Below are positions 17,431 through 26,502 of a DNA stretch of 64,000 nucleotides, one piece after another (the stretch's first letter is position 1; every line of letters starts with the position of its first letter). A model generated the notes under the pieces. The model saw nothing but the letters and a program-made list of their open reading frames with translations. It was not told the origin of the DNA and ran no database searches. The stretch spans positions 310,001 through 374,000 of the forward strand of contig CAVOHB010000009.1 of NCBI GenBank assembly GCA_963695705.1, given 5' to 3'. Made by a program: the position numbers and the translations under genes. Source of the stretch: JBKPNJ01 sp963695705. GTDB lineage: Bacteria; Actinomycetota; Actinomycetes; Propionibacteriales; Nocardioidaceae.

Positions 17431-18429
17431 ATGCATGGGTCGATGATGCAAGCCTGGATGGTTGGGGTGGGCGGTCTCGACCTGGTCGAGCGCCCTACCC
17501 CCGAGCCGGCCGATGATGAGCTCCTTGTCAGGGTTTCGGTGTGCGGGGTGTGTCGCACCGACCTTCATCTGGTGCACGGTGAGCTGCCACCGCACATGTC
17601 ACCGGTGACACCAGGTCACGAGGTTGTGGGAGAGGTGGTGGCGGCGGGAAGCAGAGCGAGCGGGTTCAGGATCGGATCGCGCGCTGGCATCCCCTGGCTC
17701 CGACACACCTGCGGCAGCTGCCGCTACTGCCTGCGGGACCGCGAGAACCTCTGCCCAGGTTCACGCTATACGGGTTGGGACGCCCACGGTGGGTACGCCG
17801 AGTATGCGACTGTTCCTGCCGCCTTCGCGTACGAGCTACCGTCCGGTTATTCCGACCAACAGCTGGCACCCCTGTTGTGCGCCGGCATCATCGGATATCA
17901 GGCTCTGGTGCGCGCTGAGCTGCCTGCCGGTGGACGGCTGGGTATCTACGGTTTCGGCGCCTCAGCGCACCTGACCGCGCAGGTGGCTGTCGGGCAGGGC
18001 GCGACGGTCCATGTCTTGACCCGTTCTCCGGTGGCTCGTGAATTGGCCCTCGAGCTCGGCGCCGCCTCAGCGGGAGAAGCACACGGGACGCCGCCCGAAC
18101 CTCTGGACGCTGCGATCCTGTTCGCGCCGGTGGGCGAACTCGTGCCGGTGGCAATGGAGGCGCTGGACCGAGGTGGGACCCTGAGTGTCGCTGGTATCCA
18201 CCTGTCCGACATTCCATCGCTCGACTACCAGCGTCACCTCTTCTTCGAGCGTTCGCTGCGCAGTGTGACGGCGAATACGCGGCGGGCTGGTCAAGAGTTC
18301 CTGGCCTTCGCGGCCACCCATCCTCTCAAGGTGGAGACGAGTCCATATCCCCTCTCGGAGGCACCGCGTGCCTTGGACGACCTGGCACACGACCGGATCC
18401 GCGGTGCAGCCGTCCTGTGTGCGCGCTAG
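17431..18429 (+). CDS. Zinc-dependent alcohol dehydrogenase
   Basis: The 332-aa medium-chain dehydrogenase probably interconverts alcohols and aldehydes with NAD(H). Catalytic zinc ligands are visible in SVCGVCRTDLH (Cys, about residue 40) and TPGHEVVG (His-Glu, about 62). The structural zinc loop is CGSCRYCLRDRENLC (about 93-107). The coenzyme fold starts at GIYGFGASAH. An ATG at 17431 with GGGAG upstream was chosen; 17416 is an alternative. It follows the split-barrel gene by about 55 bp and may share its transcript. Fermentative alcohol formation under hypoxia would fit. Confidence 0.9.
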   Translation: MHGSMMQAWMVGVGGLDLVERPTPEPADDELLVRVSVCGVCRTDLHLVHGELPPHMSPVTPGHEVVGEVVAAGSRASGFRIGSRAGIPWLRHTCGSCRYCLRDRENLCPGSRYTGWDAHGGYAEYATVPAAFAYELPSGYSDQQLAPLLCAGIIGYQALVRAELPAGGRLGIYGFGASAHLTAQVAVGQGATVHVLTRSPVARELALELGAASAGEAHGTPPEPLDAAILFAPVGELVPVAMEALDRGGTLSVAGIHLSDIPSLDYQRHLFFERSLRSVTANTRRAGQEFLAFAATHPLKVETSPYPLSEAPRALDDLAHDRIRGAAVLCAR

Positions 18430-18553
18430 GTCGCCTCGAGTTCGGGCGCGGTCAGAAAAGGCGGTCGCGGCCGACCCGTGCGCCCGCGCGGAGGCGAAGT
18501 CCCTCTCGGAACCCGAACCGGCTCGGGCACCAGGGCTGTGACAGCAGGCTTCG

Positions 18554-20204
18554 TCACGTTCTCCGCAGGTCCCGTCGATCGGCGAGTAGCACCGCGGCGG
18601 CGCAGAGGAGCACTCCTGCGGTGGCAGTGATCGCGAGAGTCGCCGGCACGGGCTGCTGCGCGGGAGCCAGCGCCATGTAGTGGAACACGGACAGACGGTC
18701 GAGCGATTGCATGCCTGAGACCAGTGAGCTGAAGAAGATGACCAACATCGACCAGGTCACCACGCCGTAGACTGTGCCGACAGCCGCCCGTGGCGCCAGC
18801 GAGAGCACCAAGGCGCCGATCCCGAGCGTGACAAGGGCGGTGGGCATGACGTCGACACCAGCGAGAAGCATCGTGGTCAATCCGATGTCGACACCCTGGG
18901 TCGCGGCTCCCACCCACGAGGCGACGCCCGCCAACAGCCCAGCGGCCAAGATGCCGATGCCCGCGAGCAGCAGGCGCCCGCCCAACCACGTCGCCTTCCT
19001 GACGGGACCTGCCAGCAGGTTCACGAGCCGTCCGGATAGCTCCTCTTCGCATGCCGCGCCGATCTGACTCGCCGGCAGGAGCGCCACCAGGGTTGCGACG
19101 AGCAGAAACGCGACGCTGAAGTACTGACTTGCGAAGCTGCCGTGCACGCCGAACTTCACCAGGGTGTCGGTGAGCGATGCTGGCACGGATTGGCTGGTCA
19201 TCTTGGCGATGATGCCGAGCACCAGCCCGGCTGCCGCGGCTCCGGCGCACCACGCACTGAGGACCGGGAGGTCCAGGCGGCCGGCCAAGCCGAACGGCGA
19301 ACGCAGGCCGAATCCTCTCGGCGGTCGGACGTCCCGGGTGGCGAAGGTCCCGGCACCTGAGTCGCGGCGGGCTGCGAGCACCGTGGCGGCGAAGCACAGA
19401 AGTCCCACCGCGACTCCGGTCGGAATCAAGGGCCGCACATCGTTGGCGGTAAAGGGATGCAACAGCTCGGCCCAGCCGAAAGGTGTCGACCAACAGCAGC
19501 CAGTGCGTGCGGGAACCGGAATCGGCGAGCATTCGGAGTGCGAAGGCCATGCCGAAGACCACAAGTCCGAGGCCGGTGGCGAGGCGACGCGTCCGGGCAA
19601 TCTGTGAAGCGCAGGCACCCACGGCAACGAACACGGCCGGCGCGATGGTGATGCTGAGCCCGTACAACGCAGTGGAGCCGACACTGAAGTCGATGTCGGG
19701 GCGGCGGCCTACGGCCAAGGTGGCCAGGGTCGTGCCGAGGAAGACGACGCCAACCGCGGCGCCGAGCGCGAGCAGGGTGGCTGCCGTCGACTTCGCCGGT
19801 CGGGTGGCCCCTGCCAGGGTCAGCTGCCATCGCCCCACGTCCTCCTCGCCCCGCAGGAGCCGGGTGGCTGCCAACAGGGCCCAGATGGATCCGATAGTGG
19901 TCAGCGATACGAAGCACTTGTAGACGGTGTACCCACCGACTGTGTTTACCGAGGTGACCGGACCGAGGAGAACCGCCAAACCGGTGTCGGCGCTTGTCGC
20001 GGCCGCAAGGTCGTGGCGCGCGGCCTCGGTGCGAAAGGTTGCGGCGTAGGAGAGTGCAGACGCGGCGACGGTGCTACCGAAGACCACCGCACAGAGACAC
20101 GCGCCTCTCCACACCTGCGTGAACGCCCTTCGTGCGATCGCCACCTCGGCACCGGCGCTGGCTGCGTCCGATCGTGGCATGCGCTCAGTCGCCGCGGTGA
20201 TCAT
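18554..20204 (-). CDS. ABC-2-like exporter permease, one-base frameshift
   Basis: Two frames together form one membrane protein of about 549 aa with about 12 helices. The first half (from 20204) ends in THWLLLVDTF; the second half continues as GWAELLHPFTANDV. One extra T in the T3 run (minus strand) at about 19478-19490 breaks the frame; removing it gives VDTFGWAELLHP. The start overlaps the ATPase stop (ATGA), so both are cotranscribed. The pattern resembles exporter permeases of the Tet/antibiotic type found in actinobacteria. The substrate is unknown. Confidence 0.8.
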
Positions 20205-21115
20205 GTGCGTACGACCGGCCCAGCCGGCGCGGGTTGCTCACCGTAGTGCGCGACGAACAGTTCTTCGAGGGACGGTTCCCGGGTGGTCAGACGCTCGACG
20301 GCAACATCCGACAGGGCGCGCAGCAGCGGTTGCATCGAGCCGGTCACGTCGCACTCGACCGAGTTGCCGTCGACAACCACGTGGTGCACACCTGGAACCC
20401 GTGACAGGTCTGGGGTCTCAGAGCCGAACCGGACGCTCACTCGGAGCGCGGCCATGTCTCGGAGCACACCGAGATGACCAGTCTCGATGATGCGGCCGGC
20501 TCGCAGCATCGCCACCCGATCGCACACTGCCTCCACTTCACTCAGGACGTGCGAGGACAGCAGCACGGTCTGTCCGCGGTTGTGGGCCTCGTGGACGCAG
20601 ACCCGGAACACCTGCTCCATGAGCGGGTCGAGCCCGGTCGTTGGTTCGTCGAGCAGCAGGACCTCGGCGCGGCTGGCGAAGGCCGCGATCAGCAGGATCT
20701 TCTGGCGGTTCCCGTGGCTGAGTGACCGGACCTTCTTGTCCGGAGTGAAGGCGAACCGTTGGATGAGCTCGTCGCGGTAAGCGCTGTCCACAGAGGTGTG
20801 GATGCTGGCGAGGAAGTTCAGGACCTCCGCGCCGGTGAGCGCTGGCCACAGGTTCGCCTCGCTCGGCACATAGGCCAGGCGACGATGGATGGCCGCCGCA
20901 TCGCGCCGCACGTCCAGGCCCAGGATCCGCGCCTCACCGGAAGTCAGCCGGATCAGACCCAGCAGCAGCGCGATGGTGGTCGACTTTCCAGCGCCGTTCG
21001 GTCCGAGGTACCCGAAAACCTCACCAGTGTCGATCTCGAGGTCGAGGGCATCCAGCGCTGTTACTCCGCCGCCGTAGCGCTTCGTCAACCGGTTGGCCAG
21101 GATTGTTGGCGCCAT
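20201..21115 (-). CDS. ABC exporter ATP-binding protein
   Basis: The 304-aa ATPase pairs with the permease encoded immediately downstream. Walker A is GPNGAGKST (about residues 39-47), the signature is SLSHGNRQK instead of LSGGQ, Walker B is VLLLDEPTTGLDP and the H-loop is LSSHVLSEVE. A C-terminal extension (about 220-304) matches the DrrA/CcmA-like exporter group. The non-canonical signature SHGNR occurs in ABC-2 exporters of this type. Confidence 0.9.
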   Translation of the reverse strand: MAPTILANRLTKRYGGGVTALDALDLEIDTGEVFGYLGPNGAGKSTTIALLLGLIRLTSGEARILGLDVRRDAAAIHRRLAYVPSEANLWPALTGAEVLNFLASIHTSVDSAYRDELIQRFAFTPDKKVRSLSHGNRQKILLIAAFASRAEVLLLDEPTTGLDPLMEQVFRVCVHEAHNRGQTVLLSSHVLSEVEAVCDRVAMLRAGRIIETGHLGVLRDMAALRVSVRFGSETPDLSRVPGVHHVVVDGNSVECDVTGSMQPLLRALSDVAVERLTTREPSLEELFVAHYGEQPAPAGPVVRT

Positions 21116-21207
21116 GCGACCTCCGGTTCAGTCGCCCAATTCTAGACGCGCGGGATCTCCCCATCACCCACCTCGGACTGCCACACGCCATGACCCGCGA
21201 CACTTCG

Positions 21208-21737
21208 TCAGAGACGGTACGTCACCCCGGCCTCCTCGAGATACCGCCGCGCGAGGCGCTCGCCGAATCGGTGGGCACGTTCTGGCTCCCCTCGATGAGC
21301 GGACCAGGCGTTCCGTGGACGCGGAAGCTCTGGGCCGGTGCGACGATGCGGAACCCGAGCCGGTGCAGCCGCCTCTGTGCTGCGACGGCGGCGGATCCGG
21401 GAAGACGTGGACGGTTCACCCGGGTGTCGAATGTCGCGGCCGGGCTGCCGGGCCTAGGCGTGAGCCGCTCCAGCCATTCGCGTATGCCGCTCCCGGTGGA
21501 CACGAGGCTCCGGTCACTCTGCTTGGCTGCGTCCTGGCGTGTGCTGGGCCGGTTCATCCCGAATGCATGGGTCGGGGCTCCGACAACGAGGAGGTCGATG
21601 TTGTCGCCGATCGTTGATGGCGCAGTGGCGACCTCGTGAACCTCGACGTCCATGTGCTCGGCCAAGCCATCAGCGACAGCCTGCGCCATGGTTTGAGTGC
21701 TACCGAACATGGACTCGTAGATGACGAGCGCGGTCAT
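21208..21737 (-). CDS. Flavodoxin-family protein, one-base frameshift near the end
   Basis: The first 145 or so residues are a flavodoxin: MTALVIYESMFGSTQTMAQ holds the FMN phosphate loop and LLVVGAPTHAFGM the second loop. After PLIEG the frame goes wrong at the G4 run (minus strand) at 21288-21291 and stops at 21222. Adding one G gives EPERAHRFGERLARRYLEE and a stop at 21208-21210, a normal flavodoxin C-terminus (176 aa). A DevR-type box lies 64 bp upstream of the start. Confidence 0.82.
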
Positions 21738-21800
21738 GGACTTCCCGTCCTCCTCGACCTGGTTCCGCGAACATCGTCAAGGTCGGGGAAGCGCGGTCAG

Positions 21801-21818
21801 TAGGGCCGAAAGACCTTT
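21801..21818. promoter_or_regulatory. DevR-type box between flavodoxin and devR
   Basis: TAGGGCCGAAAGACCTTT reads GGTCTTTCGGCCC in reverse. It lies between the devR stop and the flavodoxin start on the same strand, giving flavodoxin its own promoter. Confidence 0.6.
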
Positions 21819-21860
21819 TGATCCCGACTGGGTAGTCCCTGCACGACGCGAACGGGATGC

Positions 21861-22526
21861 CTAGTGGGAGCCGGAGCGCCGCAACCGGGAGGCGAACACC
21901 GCGGCCTGGGTGCGGCGCTCCATGCCCAGCTTCGCCAGCAGGCTGGAGACGTAGTTCTTGACCGTCTTCTCGGCCAGAAACAGGCGCTCACCGATCTGCC
22001 GGTTGGTGAGACCCTCGGCGATGAGGCCGAGGATGCGGCGCTCTTGATCGGTGAGTTCCTTCAGCGCCGGATCGGCGGATGGGCCCTCCCGCAGCCGGGT
22101 GAGTACCCGCTGTGTGACGACCGGGTTGAGCAATGGCAGCCCGTGAGCCACTCGGTGGATCGCATCGAGCAGCTCGGTGCCCTGGATTTGTTTCAGTACG
22201 TAGCCCGCGGCACCGGCCATGATCGCGTTGAACAACGCCTCGTCGTCGTCGTACGAGGTGAGAATGAGGCAGGCGATCGATGGGTCCACCGAACGGACGT
22301 CACGGCAGACGTCCATCCCGCTGCCGTCCGGCAGGCGTCCGTCGAGGATGGCGACATCGGGACGCAGTGCCGGGATCCGGCTGGTCGCCTCCACGGCGGA
22401 CCCGGACTCGCCGACGACGCTGATGCTGCCGTCGGACTCGACCAGCTCGTGGAGCCCCCGGCGTACGATCTCATGATCATCAAGCAGGTAGACGCGGACC
22501 ACCTCCTGCTGAGTTGTGTCGCTCAC
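21861..22526 (-). CDS. devR: DevR/DosR-type response regulator
   Basis: The 221-aa regulator has a receiver domain (residues 9-125) with phospho-acceptor Asp62 in AILDGRLPDGSG and a LuxR-type DNA-binding domain (about 150-215). The recognition helix LAEKTVKNYVSSLLAKLGM keeps the Lys, Lys and Asn that in M. tuberculosis DevR contact the GGGAC half sites. It lies 35 bp downstream of a split-barrel gene in the same direction and probably shares its boxed promoter, so it may activate its own synthesis. The kinase gene is not adjacent; the best candidate is 14 kb away. Confidence 0.93.
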   Translation of the reverse strand: MSDTTQQEVVRVYLLDDHEIVRRGLHELVESDGSISVVGESGSAVEATSRIPALRPDVAILDGRLPDGSGMDVCRDVRSVDPSIACLILTSYDDDEALFNAIMAGAAGYVLKQIQGTELLDAIHRVAHGLPLLNPVVTQRVLTRLREGPSADPALKELTDQERRILGLIAEGLTNRQIGERLFLAEKTVKNYVSSLLAKLGMERRTQAAVFASRLRRSGSH

Positions 22527-22561
22527 GACGTGTTCCTATCGCAGTTCTGATGAGGAGCGTG

Positions 22562-22996
22562 CTAGACATCCATGGGTTGGCTGGCCCGAGGTTGAATGCG
22601 CCGTCCGGAGATCAGTCCCGGAGTTACGCGGACGAAATGGCGCCTCTGCCCGCCCACCCAGGGGAGTAGCGCGAGTTGCGACAAGCGCATTGCCTCCCTC
22701 GCGTCGGTTACTTCGCTCATCGTGCCCGTCACGAGCACGCTCCAGCCGGAGTATGTCTCGCGGTCGAGCTCGTCGACCTCGAACGCAACCACTACGCCAG
22801 GGGGCCGCGCAGCGGACAGGATCGATCCTGGGCCGGTGCGGATGACGACCGTGCGCCGGTCCAGCGCGAAGTTGACGGGTATGACCACCGGGAGTGCCTG
22901 CTGGGTCAGTGCGAGTCTTCCGACCTGGGCGGTCTGGAGCAGCCGGAAGCACTCGTCACTCGCTAGCTCCTCGGCAAGACCTGTTGCGGCATCCAT
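22562..22996 (-). CDS. Pyridoxamine 5'-phosphate oxidase-like split-barrel protein, upstream of devR
   Basis: The 144-aa protein has the split-barrel pattern ELASDECFRLLQTAQVGRLAL, VVIPVNFALD, TVVIRTGPGS and HFVRVTPGLISGRRI. It is the first gene of an operon with devR and starts about 35 bp from the palindrome at 23031-23048. In mycobacteria the gene before devR encodes a Usp (Rv3134c), so this is a different arrangement. Flavin or F420 binding is likely; the substrate is unknown. Confidence 0.85.
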   Translation of the reverse strand: MDAATGLAEELASDECFRLLQTAQVGRLALTQQALPVVIPVNFALDRRTVVIRTGPGSILSAARPPGVVVAFEVDELDRETYSGWSVLVTGTMSEVTDAREAMRLSQLALLPWVGGQRRHFVRVTPGLISGRRIQPRASQPMDV

Positions 22997-23030
22997 ACTC
23001 AGATTCTGCGGGCCTCCGGACGAGCAACCT

Positions 23031-23048
23031 AAGGGTCTTTAGACCCGA
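23031..23048. promoter_or_regulatory. Palindromic DevR-type box of the devR operon
   Basis: AAGGGTCTTTAGACCCGA contains GGGTCT/AGACCC, the most symmetric box in the window. It lies 35-52 bp upstream of the split-barrel/devR operon, in a 185-bp divergent promoter region shared with the gene at 23182. Confidence 0.75.
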
Positions 23049-23080
23049 GATGTCGTGGCCCGGGCGAATGACTCCTCGCC

Positions 23081-23098
23081 TCGGGACTTTGGCCCCGT
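23081..23098. promoter_or_regulatory. DevR-type box for the plus-strand split-barrel gene
   Basis: TCGGGACTTTGGCCCCGT is a close match to the DosR consensus and lies about 84 bp before the ATG at 23182. Its centre is 50 bp from the centre of the previous box. Confidence 0.75.
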
Positions 23099-23181
23099 GT
23101 GGCTCGGCCGCTCGCACGTGTAGAACATGACCTAGGAGACAGCAGATCGACTCGTCGCTGGTCGAGGCAGGGAGGCGAACG

Positions 23182-23616
23182 ATGAAGGCAGAGAAGGCGT
23201 TGTTCTCACAGGGACACGGACGGTTCGAGGAATTGACCCGCGACGAGTGTGTTCGCCTGCTCGAAGCCAAGTCGGTTGGCCGGATAGCGTTCTGCGGAGC
23301 GGACGGCCCGCGCGTGTATCCGGTGAACTACACGTGGCGGGATGGGTCGGTCATCTTCCGGACCGCCGCTTACAGCTCTTTGGCCGCCGGTGTGAGAGAC
23401 TCCGCGGCCGCCTTCGAGGTCGACGACGTCGATGAGTTCCTGGAGAGCGGTTGGAGTGTGCTCGCCGTAGGCAGGGCCCGCGCAGTCGAGGATCCCGACG
23501 AACTGGCGGACCTGTGGGGTGACCGGACTCCGGAGCCGTGGGCTGCGGGAACACGCGCGCTCTTCATCAGGCTGGCTCCCAGGCAGATCACCGGCCGTCG
23601 GGTCCATCCGGGCTGA
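23182..23616 (+). CDS. Pyridoxamine 5'-phosphate oxidase-like split-barrel protein
   Basis: The 144-aa protein carries FEELTRDECVRLLEAKSVGRIAF, VYPVNYTWRDGSVIF and LFIRLAPRQITGRRV, the same framework as the two paralogues at 16966 and 22562. It is divergent from the devR operon and has its own DevR-type box. It ends about 100 bp before the acyl-CoA synthetase gene, which may be cotranscribed. Confidence 0.85.
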   Translation: MKAEKALFSQGHGRFEELTRDECVRLLEAKSVGRIAFCGADGPRVYPVNYTWRDGSVIFRTAAYSSLAAGVRDSAAAFEVDDVDEFLESGWSVLAVGRARAVEDPDELADLWGDRTPEPWAAGTRALFIRLAPRQITGRRVHPG

Positions 23617-23713
23617 TGCATCAATACGCGGCGGCGTGCGGCTCTTGGCATGAACGGCTGTGCGCCACCTGCCCGACTCGGCGGAACATCGGCCTGTGAC
23701 TGAGGAGCAGCAG

Positions 23714-26419
23714 ATGCCGCGCCCCACCCGGTACGACGTTGACGTGCTGCTCGCTGACGGCAGCGTGGCGACGATTCGCACACCTCGGCGGCAGGACGCA
23801 ACGTCCATCGAGGCACTGCACGAGCGGGCCAGCGACGACAGCCTGTACAGCCGTTTCTTCAACCTGAACCGGCCCATGGCCATCAGGTATGTTGCCCAGC
23901 TGTGCGCGGATGATGTGCGCTTGTGCAACTCGCTGGTCGCGGAATCGAGTGGTCGCGTGATCGGCCTGGCTACCTCGGACCTGGTGGAGCCGGGCGCCGC
24001 GGAGGTCTCCTTCCTGGTTGATGACGCAGCCAGGGGGCGGGGCGTCGGCAGCCTGCTGCTGGAGCATCTGGCGGCGATTCAACGCCACTCCGGCGTCGAG
24101 CGACTCGTCGCCGAGGTGCTCGCCGGGAACCGTCCCATGCTCGCGGTTTTCGCCGACGCGGGCTTCACGCTCGACCGGTCGACCGAGTCCGGAACCGTGC
24201 ACCTGGAGATGAGCACTGCGGCGACCGACCGCGCGATGCAGATCGCTGACGAGCGTGAGCGTTCCGCCGAGGCCCGTTCGCTGCAGGCCGTGCTGGCCCC
24301 CCGGGTGGTAGCCGTCGTCGGGGCCGGACGCGATCGAGGGGGGGTGGGCAGAGAGGTCTTGGAGAACATCCGCGAGGGGGGTTTCACCGGTCGGTTGGTG
24401 GCCGTGCATCCCACCCTTCCCTCGGTCGGCGACGTCGAGGCCTTCCGCACCATCGGGCAGGTCCCCGAAAGGGTCGATCTTGCCGTTGTCGCCGTGCCCG
24501 CCGACAAGGTCGCCGGCGTCGTCATGGACGCGGCTGCTGCCGGTACCCGCGCGGGAGTGATTCTCACCGCGGGCCTGGGCGAGGCTGGGCCTGAAGGCCT
24601 CGCCGTCCAGCAGGACATCGCCCGAAGTGCCCGGCTCGGCGGCATGCGGCTGGTCGGTCCGAACTGCCTCGGCGTGCTGAGCAACTACCCGGATCGGCTC
24701 AACGCGACCTTCGCCACGGTGTCACCGGCTGCGGGGAACCTGGCCATCGGGTCGCAGTCAGGCGGCGTGGGGATCGCCGTGCTCGATGCCGCGAACCGGA
24801 GCGGCCTCGGAGCTGCCTACTTCGTATCGCTCGGCAACAAGGCTGACGTGTCCGGAAACGACCTCATCGCCGCCTGGACCGACGATCCGCAAGTACTGGT
24901 AGCCGCCCTTTATCTGGAGTCCTTTGGCAACCCCGCCAAGTTCGCTCGACTCGCACGTCACTTCAGTGAGCGCAAACCACTGCTGGCAGTCATCGGTGGG
25001 AGCTCGGCGAGCGGTCGGCGGGCCGGCGCCTCCCACACGGCGGCGGCTGCTGCGCCCACCACCGGTGTCAAGGCCTTGTTCGACCAGGCTGGTGTCATCG
25101 CGGTGACCGAGATTCCGGAGCTCATCGAGACGGCGCGACTGCTCGCGAGCCAGCCGCTGCCCCAGGGAGGGCGGCTGGGTATCTGCGGGAACGCCGGGGG
25201 GATCGGGGTGCTCGCTGCGGATTCCGCCCAGCGCAACGGTCTGCTGGTCCCCGAGCTTTCGACTCCGCTGACAGCGGAGCTGAGGGCGATGGGCGAGGGC
25301 ATGGGCGGCTGCACGAACCCGGTCGACCTCGGGGCAGCTGCCTCCCCGGAGGCGTTCGGCCGGGCGATCCGGCTGATGCTGAGCTCAGGTGAGATCGACT
25401 CGCTTTTGGTCGTCATCGCGGCCACCCGGGTCGGCGACCACACCCGGACCCTGGCCGCCACCGCCACTGCGACGGCACTGCTGCCGTCGAAGCCGGTGAT
25501 GCTGGTGGCCCTGGGGCTACCGAACCCGCCTGCCATGGTCGCCGGCTCCCAGATTCCGGTCTTCGCTTCGGCCGATGCCGCCACTCGTGCGCTCGGTCAC
25601 GCCACCCGCTACACCGCCTGGCGGAACTCGCCGCGCGGAGCACAGTTCACTATGCAGCGTTCCGAGGTCGACGGCGCGCGAGCCGTCGTCAGCTCGAACC
25701 TGGCTCTCCATCCACAGGGATGCTGGCTGCCGGTCGACCAGGTGGGCGCGCTCCTGCACCACTACGGGGTCGCGCTGGTGCCGGGCCTGATCGCTCGGTC
25801 AGCGGACGAGGCTGTGAGCCATGCCGAGGTGACCGGTTTCCCGGTGGTGGCGAAGGCAGCCTCTCCCGGAATCGTGCACAAGACCGAGCAGGGCCTGGTC
25901 GCGGCCGACCTGCGCGACGCCGAAGCGGTCCGGACCGCGGTGAGCCGGTTCCACCGCACGTTGGCGGACACCTCCACTCCGGTGTTGATCCAGCGACAGG
26001 TTCCTCGAGGCGTCGAACTCGTGGTGGGTGCCTTCCGCGACCCCGTCTTCGGCCCGTTGGTCATGGTCGGGGCAGGAGGTGTCGAGACCGAGGTCTGGGC
26101 CGACCGGACGTTCCTGCTGCCGCCGGTCACGGACCTCGACGCCGCACGGGCCCTGCGCTCCCTGCGAATCTGGCCGCTCCTGGAAGGGCACCGTGGAACG
26201 CCTCCAGCGGACCATGGCGCGGTCGAACGCATCGTCCAGGCCGTCGCCAGGATGATGCAGGACGTCCCGGAGGTCTGCGAAATCGACCTCAACCCGGTCA
26301 CTGCTCACCCGGAGGGTGCCAGCTGTGTCGACGTGAAAGTGCGTGTCGAACCTGCCGTCCACCCCGTCGACAGGGCGGCAGCACCGAGCCTGAGCAGCGT
26401 GACCCCGGCGGACGGTTGA
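23714..26419 (+). CDS. GNAT acetyltransferase fused to ADP-forming acyl-CoA synthetase
   Basis: The 901-aa protein has four parts. An N-terminal GNAT domain spans about residues 12-170 (VDDAARGRGVGSLLLEHL binds acetyl-CoA). A CoA-binding Rossmann domain follows at about 190-310 (VAVVGAGRDRGGVG). Next come succinyl-CoA-ligase-like domains at about 320-640, and a C-terminal ATP-grasp part at about 670-880 (VVAKAASPGIVHKTEQGLV). The synthetase half makes ATP from acetyl-CoA and ADP, or runs in reverse. The order matches bacterial Pat-type protein lysine acetyltransferases, where the GNAT domain can modify Lys in other acyl-CoA synthetases. GAGGAGCAG precedes the ATG. No separate box is seen, so it may rely on the upstream gene's promoter. 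Confidence 0.9.
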   Translation: MPRPTRYDVDVLLADGSVATIRTPRRQDATSIEALHERASDDSLYSRFFNLNRPMAIRYVAQLCADDVRLCNSLVAESSGRVIGLATSDLVEPGAAEVSFLVDDAARGRGVGSLLLEHLAAIQRHSGVERLVAEVLAGNRPMLAVFADAGFTLDRSTESGTVHLEMSTAATDRAMQIADERERSAEARSLQAVLAPRVVAVVGAGRDRGGVGREVLENIREGGFTGRLVAVHPTLPSVGDVEAFRTIGQVPERVDLAVVAVPADKVAGVVMDAAAAGTRAGVILTAGLGEAGPEGLAVQQDIARSARLGGMRLVGPNCLGVLSNYPDRLNATFATVSPAAGNLAIGSQSGGVGIAVLDAANRSGLGAAYFVSLGNKADVSGNDLIAAWTDDPQVLVAALYLESFGNPAKFARLARHFSERKPLLAVIGGSSASGRRAGASHTAAAAAPTTGVKALFDQAGVIAVTEIPELIETARLLASQPLPQGGRLGICGNAGGIGVLAADSAQRNGLLVPELSTPLTAELRAMGEGMGGCTNPVDLGAAASPEAFGRAIRLMLSSGEIDSLLVVIAATRVGDHTRTLAATATATALLPSKPVMLVALGLPNPPAMVAGSQIPVFASADAATRALGHATRYTAWRNSPRGAQFTMQRSEVDGARAVVSSNLALHPQGCWLPVDQVGALLHHYGVALVPGLIARSADEAVSHAEVTGFPVVAKAASPGIVHKTEQGLVAADLRDAEAVRTAVSRFHRTLADTSTPVLIQRQVPRGVELVVGAFRDPVFGPLVMVGAGGVETEVWADRTFLLPPVTDLDAARALRSLRIWPLLEGHRGTPPADHGAVERIVQAVARMMQDVPEVCEIDLNPVTAHPEGASCVDVKVRVEPAVHPVDRAAAPSLSSVTPADG

Positions 26420-26502
26420 CTCGCGGCTATGCCTCGTACAGATTGAGCCTCGGCACAGACGGCGCCTCGCCGCAGTCATCGGAAACGGCATGGGAGAGGC
26501 AG

